A stretch of DNA of 64,000 bases from Paraflavitalea soli. GTDB taxonomy: Bacteria; Bacteroidota; Bacteroidia; Chitinophagales; Chitinophagaceae. The notes under the pieces were generated by a model, which was not told the origin of the DNA, did not search any database, and worked only from the letters and a program-made list of their open reading frames with translations. The DNA is taken from NCBI RefSeq assembly GCF_003555545.1, contig NZ_CP032157.1, forward strand, positions 7,816,546 to 7,880,545. Reading direction: 5' to 3'. The position numbers were made by a program, and so were the translations under genes. Shown piece by piece: positions 1-6,516 of this stretch. The first letter of the stretch is position 1. The number at the start of each line of letters is the position of its first letter.

Positions 1-1053
1 GCTGCTAATTTCAATGTAGGCAAGGATGTGGTCAACAACGATGCCTTTTACAAAGGCAGCGTGTCTAAATGGAAAAAGTTCACCGCCTCCCTGCGGTTGA
101 GGTTGGCCCTGCGCCTGGCCAAGCGCAACCCCACCAAAGCAAAAGAGGAAGTACAAAAGGCTTACACAGCAGGAGTGATAAATACTGCTGAAGACAATTG
201 TATGTTGCGCCACGACAATGTACAGAATGATTATACTGATCTGCGGGGCAACGGTATATCCGCAGCACTCAACCAGGGCGACCTCATCGGTTATAGGATG
301 ACCAGCACCTTTATTACCCATTTGCAAAACACCAATGATCCGCGTTTATATGTATTGGCCCGTAATTACCTCGACAAGCCATTCAAGCCCTTCGAGCGTG
401 TTGATATTACGGAGCAGGTAAAAGCACAGGTTGGCTCCTTTGGGGTGAAACCGGCAGATTTTATTTGGGACAACTGGCAGAATACCATTTATATCAATAC
501 CCCCGATGCGCAGAATGTACCCGTTTCCAACAACGAACAGTTTATACAGGTAGCCAACTGGCTGATAGCGCCCAATGCCCCCTTCCTGCATATGGGCTAT
601 GCGGAAACCGAATTGTTGCTGGCAGATGCTTCCATCCGGTTCAATATCCAGTTGGGCGTGGCTGCAGTGGAGCACTACAAAAATGGCATGGCGGCTGCCT
701 GCCGTCAGTTGACCATTTATCCCGGCGCTCCGGCCATCAATGATGCGGCCATCAACCAGTTCGTAGCCGATAATGCCCTGGCGCCAGGCAAAGAGTTACA
801 ACAGATCAATACACAATTGTGGGTAGCCTATTTTTTGAATGGCCCCGAAGCATATGCCAATCTCAGAAGGAGTGGGTTTCCTGTATTGCCATCTGGTTAT
901 AAAAGTGGTTATTCCGACGCCACCCAGATGCCCAGGCGTTTGGAATACCCCATATCTGAAAAGTCACTCAATGCTACCAATGCAGGCGATGCTATTACGC
1001 GTATGGGTGGCAAAGACGATTGGAACAACAGGGTTTGGTGGGATATGCCATAA
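1..1053 (+). CDS. SusD/RagB-like outer-membrane lipoprotein, C-terminal part (5' end outside window)
   Basis: The reading frame is open from base 1, so the gene starts left of the window; about 350 codons are visible. The segment LRLRLALRLAKRNP near residue 30 and the end with LRRSGFPVLPSG and a tryptophan-rich tail (WNNRVWWDMP) resemble the SusD-like_2 branch of the SusD/RagB family. These are surface glycan-binding lipoproteins that cap a SusC TonB-dependent transporter. A susC gene would be expected just upstream, outside the window. The two GH18 lipoproteins that follow on the same strand suggest a PUL for an N-acetylglucosamine-containing glycan or glycoprotein. The family call rests on remembered motifs, not an alignment. 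Confidence 0.85.
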   Translation, partial: AANFNVGKDVVNNDAFYKGSVSKWKKFTASLRLRLALRLAKRNPTKAKEEVQKAYTAGVINTAEDNCMLRHDNVQNDYTDLRGNGISAALNQGDLIGYRMTSTFITHLQNTNDPRLYVLARNYLDKPFKPFERVDITEQVKAQVGSFGVKPADFIWDNWQNTIYINTPDAQNVPVSNNEQFIQVANWLIAPNAPFLHMGYAETELLLADASIRFNIQLGVAAVEHYKNGMAAACRQLTIYPGAPAINDAAINQFVADNALAPGKELQQINTQLWVAYFLNGPEAYANLRRSGFPVLPSGYKSGYSDATQMPRRLEYPISEKSLNATNAGDAITRMGGKDDWNNRVWWDMP

Positions 1054-1058
1054 CAGAT

Positions 1059-1095
1059 CCATGGTGGGTCGCCCTTCAAGGGTGGCTCACCATGG
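1059..1095. repeat. Interspersed palindromic repeat, family A, copy 1
   Basis: An almost perfect inverted repeat between the SusD-like gene and the first GH18 gene. The left arm begins CCATGGTGGGTCGCCCTT and the right arm ends GGCTCACCATGG. The core GTGGGTCGCCCTT...GGCTCACC is shared with copies near 4810, 29717, 41307 and 47301. It could fold as a hairpin in the operon mRNA. Confidence 0.75.
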
Positions 1096-1157
1096 TAGAC
1101 TAAAGCTGGCCAATGTTCACGAAAGCCCCCATTTTGAATATCATCAATCAACATAAC

Positions 1158-2519
1158 ATGCGTATCATACATAAAAGAATAGTCCCTTTGATCCTACAGG
1201 TTATTGGCGTTATGGTAGGTATCATGCTGCTGCAAGCCTGTAAGAAAGACATTGCCGATAATCCTGAATTCGGTCCCGGAGATTATCCACGTATCTTTTA
1301 TGCCCAGGGTAATTTTCCCCAGGCCATCATCATCGATCAGGGTGGTTCTGCCAAATACGGCGGACTTACTTATTCTCCCGCCGGCAAGGTAAAGATCAGT
1401 TGGAAAGTGAATGATGAAGTAAAATCAAACGATACCAGTTTTACGTTTGTACCCACTACAGGCGGTGAATACAGCATCAAACTGGAAGTAGAACTCAATG
1501 GACTTGTTTCTACCCGTAGCTCGCAGGTGCTGGTGAAACCCGCTACTTATACGCGTAAGAACTTCAATAAGGTGGTGATGGGTTACCTCAGTTATGATGG
1601 CTTGGCTGCCGATGTAAAGTGGCCCTTTATTACACACCTGGCAGCGCAGCTCGGTAAGGTAAGTTCGGATGGAGTATTGGACATCACGAAGGGCAATGCC
1701 AACCAGTTGGCCGATGAGTTGGTGGCCAGGGGGCATATCCGGGGCCTACCCGTATTGCTTACCTTGTTTGGAAGACTGTCTCCCGTAGATGGCTGGGCCT
1801 TGTATGAAAGCGATGATATGGGTACAGCCCTCCGCGATGCTACCAGGCGCGCCGGACTGGTAACACAGGTAAAGAATTATATCACGGCCAGCCGCATGGA
1901 TGGTGTGGATGTGATGATGACCGATTTCAATGGATCACCCAACTATAGTGCAAACCTTACGGCGTTGGGATTATTCGTAAAGGAACTGAGGACCGCTTTG
2001 CCGGCCAATGCGATCATTACCATTACCGCAGGCGCGGGATGGCAGCATTGGGAATACCCCGATCTTTCACCTGTAGACTGGGTAAATGTGCGGGCTTTTG
2101 AGGATGGGGTGCATGTAGGCCCAGGAGCACCCGTAGGGCAGGCTTCTTCGCTTGATTTTATGAAAACAGCTGCCAATATCTGGGCGCAGTTCCATGTAGC
2201 CCCTTCAAAAGTGGTAGTAGGATTTCCGGTGTTTGGACTGCGGTATACCGACCTCGATGCCAATGGCAATTGCCTCAGCTGGGGTTCCTATGATTATGCA
2301 TCCTATAAAAGCATTCTGGCCATTGATGCTACCGCCGATACCAAAGAGTTTATCAATTCCGCCAAGGGCATTTATTACAATGGTGTTCCCTTGATCAAAC
2401 AAAAGGCTGATTTTATTAAAGCCAGTGCTTATAAGGGTATGTATGGCTGGTACATCGACGGTGATGCTGCCGATACCACCAAATCATTATTCCGTACAGC
2501 CTTCAGGGCGTTGAATTAA
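1158..2519 (+). CDS. GH18-fold lipoprotein with degenerate active site
   Basis: A 453-aa predicted lipoprotein. I chose the ATG at 1158, not an ATG 45 nt upstream, because a clean signal peptide follows it, ending in a lipobox (LLQAC, lipid-anchored Cys28). Residues about 40-130 resemble an Ig/PKD-like beta domain; residues about 135-450 resemble a GH18 TIM barrel of the endo-beta-N-acetylglucosaminidase/chitinase type. The GH18 signature DGxDxDxE appears as DGVDVMMT at residues 248-255, so both the second aspartate and the catalytic glutamate are replaced. The protein is therefore probably a surface binding protein and not an enzyme, unless a neighbouring acid (the Asp right after the motif) substitutes. 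It follows a SusD-like gene and precedes an apparently active GH18. Confidence 0.8.
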   Translation: MRIIHKRIVPLILQVIGVMVGIMLLQACKKDIADNPEFGPGDYPRIFYAQGNFPQAIIIDQGGSAKYGGLTYSPAGKVKISWKVNDEVKSNDTSFTFVPTTGGEYSIKLEVELNGLVSTRSSQVLVKPATYTRKNFNKVVMGYLSYDGLAADVKWPFITHLAAQLGKVSSDGVLDITKGNANQLADELVARGHIRGLPVLLTLFGRLSPVDGWALYESDDMGTALRDATRRAGLVTQVKNYITASRMDGVDVMMTDFNGSPNYSANLTALGLFVKELRTALPANAIITITAGAGWQHWEYPDLSPVDWVNVRAFEDGVHVGPGAPVGQASSLDFMKTAANIWAQFHVAPSKVVVGFPVFGLRYTDLDANGNCLSWGSYDYASYKSILAIDATADTKEFINSAKGIYYNGVPLIKQKADFIKASAYKGMYGWYIDGDAADTTKSLFRTAFRALN

Positions 2520-2563
2520 AGCCCTGATTATGTCCCCCTTCTGTCATCGAATCACCCTTTTTT

Positions 2564-2613
2564 GTCATTTCGAACGCAGCGCAGCGGAGTGAGAAATCTG
2601 CTATCGAAGCAAA
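2564..2613. repeat. Interspersed repeat, family B, single copy
   Basis: The segment starts GTCATTTCGAACGCAGCG, continues with GCGGAGTGAGAAATCTGC and ends TATCGAAGCAAA. The same end sequence closes a multi-copy tandem array at 38841-39066. It lies between the two GH18 genes. Confidence 0.75.
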
Positions 2614-2637
2614 GGCTTCGGAGTTAACCATTCACTT

Positions 2638-3600
2638 ATGAAGATCACCCATACAATACTATTCCTCCTCCTCCTGTCCTGTACCAAAACCACGGCGCAG
2701 AAGGAGCCCTTTATGGTCGGAGGATACGTGCCTTCCTGGAAGGATGGTGCTACCATCGACTACAGCAAGCTCACTCATGTATTTTTTTCTTTTGTGAAGG
2801 CCAATCCCGATGGCAGCATCCTGGCCTTCACCCCGGAAGAGCAGGCATCGTTTAATACCTTTAAGACCCGCTCGGCTGGTAAAACCCGCTTCATCAGCCT
2901 GGGTGGTGGTGGCGATCAAACCTTACCCGCAATGGCCGCTACAGCAGCTGCCCGCGATAAGTTTGCAGCCGCCTGTGTACAATTCTGTATAGACAACGAC
3001 CTGCAGGGAGTGGATATGGACTGGGAACAGATCAGGGACGATGCCAATGCTACTAATTTTGAAGCGTTGATGAAAGTGCTGTCCGAATTATTGCATGCCC
3101 GGCAATTACTACTGGTGGCCACCGTGGCCCATGGATGGGGTGGAGAATATTATAGTGCACACGCATTGAAATATGCCGACTGGATACAACTCATGGTATA
3201 TGACCAGGCAGGCTCCTGGGCTGCCAGTCCTTATGGCAACCATGCTACTTTCCAGCATGTGTTGGATGCCGTAGATTTTTGGAAGCGCAAGGGCTATACT
3301 AAATCTTCTCAAATGGTGATCGGGCTTCCTTTCTATGGCTATAAATTTAAGAGCGATGCCGGTGGCCTGGCCGACCAGGTGCCCTATAATGAAATTGTTA
3401 ACTGGTTTCCTTTTCTGGGCCCTGATGCCAATGAACACAACCTGGTGGTGTTTAACGGGCCCGCCCTCATCAAAGAGAAAACCAGTTATGCCAAAAGAAA
3501 AGGCTTCAAAGGCGTAATGATCTGGGAAGTAACACAGGATGTACCCGCCGATCAGCCTAAGTCATTATTGAAAGCCATTGAAGAAGCTGCGAAAGAGTAG
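2638..3600 (+). CDS. GH18 glycosidase (chitinase/endoglycosidase type), probable lipoprotein
   Basis: A 320-aa single-domain GH18 protein. The N-terminus is hydrophobic and has a possible lipobox (LLLSC, Cys15); cleavage after the nearby TTAQ is an alternative. The strand-4 signature reads QGVDMDWE at residues 123-130: the first acid is Gln, but Asp126, Asp128 and the catalytic proton donor Glu130 are kept, so activity is likely through the usual substrate-assisted mechanism. The strand-8 region GFKGVMIWEV near the C-terminus is typical of GH18. The target is probably chitin-like or N-glycan beta-1,4-GlcNAc linkages; the sequence does not separate these. It is separated from the degenerate GH18 by 118 nt that contain a repeat. 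Confidence 0.9.
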   Translation: MKITHTILFLLLLSCTKTTAQKEPFMVGGYVPSWKDGATIDYSKLTHVFFSFVKANPDGSILAFTPEEQASFNTFKTRSAGKTRFISLGGGGDQTLPAMAATAAARDKFAAACVQFCIDNDLQGVDMDWEQIRDDANATNFEALMKVLSELLHARQLLLVATVAHGWGGEYYSAHALKYADWIQLMVYDQAGSWAASPYGNHATFQHVLDAVDFWKRKGYTKSSQMVIGLPFYGYKFKSDAGGLADQVPYNEIVNWFPFLGPDANEHNLVVFNGPALIKEKTSYAKRKGFKGVMIWEVTQDVPADQPKSLLKAIEEAAKE

Positions 3601-3632
3601 GGTAGACAATAGGAAAAAAATAATAGTGCAGA

Positions 3633-3673
3633 GGTGACACCTTTCCCCTGTTACGCAAACGAAAGGTGTCACC
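3633..3673. terminator. Bidirectional terminator-like hairpin
   Basis: A perfect 13-bp inverted repeat, GGTGACACCTTTC (3633-3645) and its complement (3661-3673), with a 15-nt loop. It lies between the convergent GH18 and zinc-ribbon genes. There is no long T tract, so the terminator role is inferred from position. Confidence 0.6.
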
Positions 3674-3684
3674 CCTAGACTTCT

Positions 3685-4776
3685 TTACTGCCCCTGCGTA
3701 AAGAACACAATCGCAATAATGATCAACAGTACCACCAGGATGGTAAGCACCACTTTGGCAGTGGAGACGGGTTTCTTGCCATGGATCTTGCCCGTTTGCC
3801 CATTGATCAGGAAATGATAGGTCTTACTTTTATACGCGTAGGTGCATATCCACAGCGGTAAAAGAATATGCTTATAAGTCTGGTTGGAGTAGGAGGTATC
3901 TACCTCTAAGTTGCGATACGTATCGATCCGGCAAAGATCGGCGCAGGATTCATAAATAGCATCCTTCATGATCGCCTCTGCTTTCTCATACCCATCATTC
4001 ACTGCAATGTCGTATACATCTGCCTGCCAGCCTGATAAATATTTCGCATCAAAGTTTACCAACTCCTGCAATTGATAGGGGAAAATGCTTTCATATTCAT
4101 TTTGCGAGAGCTCTGTAGCGCCGCCAATCAGCACATCATCAAAGAAATGGTCATAGGTGCCGCTGCGGTAGATCCATTCCGTTTTCTGTACCTGCTTCGA
4201 CTGGCGGTTGCCCTGACTATCCGTATAATATTCTGTTTCGTAATAATGACGGCCGCCATAACCACTCCAGTTGCTGTTGGTTTGCGCATCATAGGTCCAG
4301 AAGGGAAGGTAGATGCCGTGCAAAGCATCGTGCCTGGCAAATTGCTGCAGGTCGCCCGGCGCCCACCAGCCTTTCCCCAGCCAGGTCTTAAAAATAGCCA
4401 GCGACTGTTGCCGGTCCACCATAAAAGGGATCATGCCCGAGGGTTGTATGATCCTCGTTTTATAAGCTACCGGGTTTACCGCTTCATAGTTACAGAAGCT
4501 GCAGGTAAAAGTGGGTGTTTCTGTGGTGAATACAGATTGAGAACCGCAGCGGTTGCACTTGTATACCAACTGTTCCACCGTAACAGTGGGATCTGTAGCA
4601 CCGGCAAATTGTTGCTTCAGGTTGTTTTCCCTGATCAGGTCTGTTGCCTTGTCAATCGCTACCTTGGTGCCGCAATGTTCACATTCCAGTTGCTGCAGCT
4701 TAGGACTAAAATGTAATTGTGAATTACATCCCGGACAGGGAAACAGTAATAGGGGAGCTGTCTGTACTTGTTCCAT
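3685..4776 (-). CDS. Zinc-ribbon membrane protein paired with an SPFH protein
   Basis: A 363-aa protein with two CxxC...CxxC zinc ribbons: the first uses Cys14, Cys17, Cys32 and Cys35, and the second has CNRC and CSFC within residues about 70-97. A central region rich in Trp and Tyr follows, and then one C-terminal membrane helix (VVLTILVVLLIIIAIVFF), giving a tail-anchored topology with the ribbons in the cytoplasm. Proteins of this type are often labelled helicase- or primosome-like because of the ribbon, but no helicase motif is present. The upstream SPFH gene on the same strand resembles the Bacillus YdjI/YdjG-type pairing linked to membrane stress. No PspA gene is visible here. Confidence 0.75.
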   Translation of the reverse strand: MEQVQTAPLLLFPCPGCNSQLHFSPKLQQLECEHCGTKVAIDKATDLIRENNLKQQFAGATDPTVTVEQLVYKCNRCGSQSVFTTETPTFTCSFCNYEAVNPVAYKTRIIQPSGMIPFMVDRQQSLAIFKTWLGKGWWAPGDLQQFARHDALHGIYLPFWTYDAQTNSNWSGYGGRHYYETEYYTDSQGNRQSKQVQKTEWIYRSGTYDHFFDDVLIGGATELSQNEYESIFPYQLQELVNFDAKYLSGWQADVYDIAVNDGYEKAEAIMKDAIYESCADLCRIDTYRNLEVDTSYSNQTYKHILLPLWICTYAYKSKTYHFLINGQTGKIHGKKPVSTAKVVLTILVVLLIIIAIVFFTQGQ

Positions 4777-4809
4777 GAATTAATCTCGTATCGATCTGGT
4801 AAATCATCA

Positions 4810-4846
4810 CAAGGGTGGGTCGCTTTACAAAAGCGGCTCACCCTTG
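4810..4846. repeat. Interspersed palindromic repeat, family A, copy 2
   Basis: A hairpin whose left arm is CAAGGGTGGGTCGCTTT and right arm AAAGCGGCTCACCCTTG, with only a few unpaired bases. It sits in the 78-nt gap between the SPFH gene and the zinc-ribbon gene, both on the minus strand, so it would be transcribed within that operon. Confidence 0.8.
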
Positions 4847-4854
4847 AAAGCTGT

Positions 4855-5856
4855 TTACAATTTGCCTAGTATCTCTGCTTTCTTTTGGTTGAATTCCTCT
4901 TCCGTTAAAATACCCTGCGCTTTTAATTCACCCAATTGTTTAAGCAGGTCCACCAACTTTTGTTTTTCATTGGGGTCTGTAACAGGGGTGTTGTTATTGG
5001 CAGCGGGCTGTTGCTGCTGTTGCAGCAGGTTGGTGAGGATCACGCCGGCGCCAATACCAGCTGTGCCTGCGGCACCTGGATTATTGGCCAGATTTTCAAT
5101 GGCGATGCCCCCCTGCATTTGGTTGAACTGGTTCAGCTTATCCGACAACATATTCAACTGCGTGGTTTTGTCCAGCATCTTCTCTACCTCTTCCGGCAGC
5201 GTTACATTCTCTATATAGAATTTGCCCAGTTCTATACCCCAGGCGTCAAATTCTGTTTGGAAGATCGGTTTCAGTTTCTCTCCGATCTCCGTGAAGTTGG
5301 CTGCCAGATCAAGCACCGAAATACCGGCTTCTGCCAGCCCTTCCGTCAGCTTACTCACGATCGTATTCCTCAATTGCTCACTAACACCCTCAATCCGTAC
5401 CAGCGGATTGGTGCCTGCAAATTCCTTGATAAACTTCTTGGGGTCGATCACCCGCATGGTATAAGTACCGAAGGAGCGCAGCCTTACCTGCTTGAATTCA
5501 GGATCACGTACGATTATCGGATTGGAAGTGCCCCACTTCAGGTTGGTAAACTGTTTGGTGCTCACAAAAAACACATCTACCTTAAAAGGCGAATCAAACA
5601 AGTATTTCCACGACTTCAGCGTAGTCGTAATGGGCATATTCTTTGTGCTCAGCTCATGCCGCCCTGGAATATACACATCGCCAAACTCACCTTCATTCAT
5701 CAACACCGCTACCTGCGATTCCCGCACCGTAAGCTGTGCTCCGTTCATGATCTTATTGCCCTTGTCGGGAAACTTATAGATCACCGTATCACTAGTGTCG
5801 TCTACCCAGTCAATGACCTCAATAAACTCGCCTTTAATAAAATCAAACAGTCCCAT
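4855..5856 (-). CDS. SPFH-domain protein with C-terminal SHOCT segment (YdjI-like)
   Basis: A 333-aa protein. The first 225 residues or so form an SPFH/band-7-like domain of the virion-core/YdjI type; it starts MGLFDFIKGEFIEVIDW and contains VRDPEFKQVRLRSFGTY. A low-complexity Gln/Ala/Asn linker follows near residues 275-300. The last 30 residues are a SHOCT-like helix pair (LKAQGILTEEEFNQKKAEIL), a short oligomerisation motif. There is no membrane helix, so recruitment to the membrane probably depends on the zinc-ribbon partner encoded downstream. The role is likely membrane-stress scaffolding; this comes from the family, not from the window. Confidence 0.85.
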   Translation of the reverse strand: MGLFDFIKGEFIEVIDWVDDTSDTVIYKFPDKGNKIMNGAQLTVRESQVAVLMNEGEFGDVYIPGRHELSTKNMPITTTLKSWKYLFDSPFKVDVFFVSTKQFTNLKWGTSNPIIVRDPEFKQVRLRSFGTYTMRVIDPKKFIKEFAGTNPLVRIEGVSEQLRNTIVSKLTEGLAEAGISVLDLAANFTEIGEKLKPIFQTEFDAWGIELGKFYIENVTLPEEVEKMLDKTTQLNMLSDKLNQFNQMQGGIAIENLANNPGAAGTAGIGAGVILTNLLQQQQQPAANNNTPVTDPNEKQKLVDLLKQLGELKAQGILTEEEFNQKKAEILGKL

Positions 5857-6024
5857 AGAAGTTGTTTTATAGAGAGAAAAGGTAATAATTTATACAGTTA
5901 GTAGCACAGTGAATTGAAAAATTACATTTGTCGGTGTTAAATATAAAGCGAATCTTGTTTGGTTTGTATTTTATTGGTTACCATTATGTTATGGTATTGC
6001 TTCTGGTGGTTTCAGGGAATTGAT

Positions 6025-6032
6025 TAGATTTG
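6025..6032 (+). promoter_or_regulatory. Candidate -7 box (TAGATTTG) for the small gene at 6052
   Basis: TAGATTTG fits the Bacteroidota -7 consensus TAnnTTTG and lies 19 nt before the ATG at 6052. No convincing -33 TTG is found at the usual distance, so support is moderate. Confidence 0.4.
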
Positions 6033-6051
6033 TGCTACTTAAAAATGCTTC

Positions 6052-6294
6052 ATGCAGGCGAAAAAGAAAGCTATATTGATTTTAGACTGTTCTGTTGGCG
6101 ATTTGACAGCTCAACTGGAAAAGACGCTGAAAACAGCGTTGGCAAAGAAAGCCACCATGAACCTGCCCTTGGTATATAGGAACAGTTTCTGCAAGCAAAG
6201 CAATCAATTCATACACGAATATCCCAACGGTAAAAAGCTCCTCATTCAACAGAATAGCAAAACTTCTGAAGAAACTATCCTCAGGGAATTATAA
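6052..6294 (+). CDS. Small protein upstream of a zeta-toxin remnant (possible antitoxin-type partner)
   Basis: An 80-aa basic protein with the C-terminal pattern FIHEYPNGKKLLIQQ. No family could be named with certainty. From memory, small ORFs ending in a similar FI-EYPNG-K-LI pattern often sit directly before zeta-toxin/P-loop kinase genes in Bacteroidota. Here a truncated P-loop ORF starts only 2 nt after its stop, which supports a former two-gene module. Its own frame is intact. The surrounding DNA looks richer in A+T than the neighbouring genes. Confidence 0.55.
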   Translation: MQAKKKAILILDCSVGDLTAQLEKTLKTALAKKATMNLPLVYRNSFCKQSNQFIHEYPNGKKLLIQQNSKTSEETILREL

Positions 6295-6296
6295 GA

Positions 6297-6422
6297 ATGA
6301 ATGTTGAAAAACCACATTTATTCATAGTTGCCGGCCCCAATGGTGCTACAAGACTTGAAAAAGAATGTCCCGCTTGGGTTGAAGACTTCATAAAGGCTAA
6401 TAAAAGTAGTCGTAAGAAATAA
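6297..6422 (+). pseudogene. Remnant of a zeta-toxin/P-loop kinase gene (41 codons)
   Basis: A 41-aa frame that begins MNVEKPHLFIVAGPNGA and jumps at once to a charged tail ending VEDFIKANKSSRKK. The start matches the beta-1/Walker A entry of zeta-toxin-like kinases (normally GxNGAGKS/T), but the lysine-serine/threonine part of the P-loop and the whole kinase body are missing. The simplest reading is an in-frame internal deletion joining the N-terminus to the C-terminal tail. It starts 2 nt after the upstream small gene. A new short peptide is a less likely alternative. It is too short and incomplete to be a kinase. Confidence 0.6.
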
Positions 6423-6443
6423 ATGCTTTGGGTTATATTCAAA

Positions 6444-6472
6444 AGGGCCGCAAATTTTTGATTTGCAGCCCT
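6444..6472 (+). terminator. Rho-independent terminator after the zeta-toxin remnant
   Basis: The stem AGGGCCGCAAAT / ATTTGCAGCCCT has one mismatch and a 5-nt loop, and is followed by a T-rich run on the plus strand (TTCTCTTTTCTTCTT). It ends the 6052-6422 unit and also lies just past the end of the convergent phospholipase gene. Confidence 0.75.
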
Positions 6473-6516
6473 TTCTCTTTTCTTCTTAGGCTTTTCATCG
6501 CTACGTCTGGTTTACT

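Noticed and set aside
839-1156. 105-aa frame across the end of the SusD-like gene
   Set aside because: It overlaps a clear SusD frame and a palindromic repeat; its sequence is a frame shadow.
4072-4716. 214-aa plus-strand frame opposite the zinc-ribbon gene
   Set aside because: The minus strand shows conserved CxxC ribbons and a membrane anchor; the plus frame has no motif.
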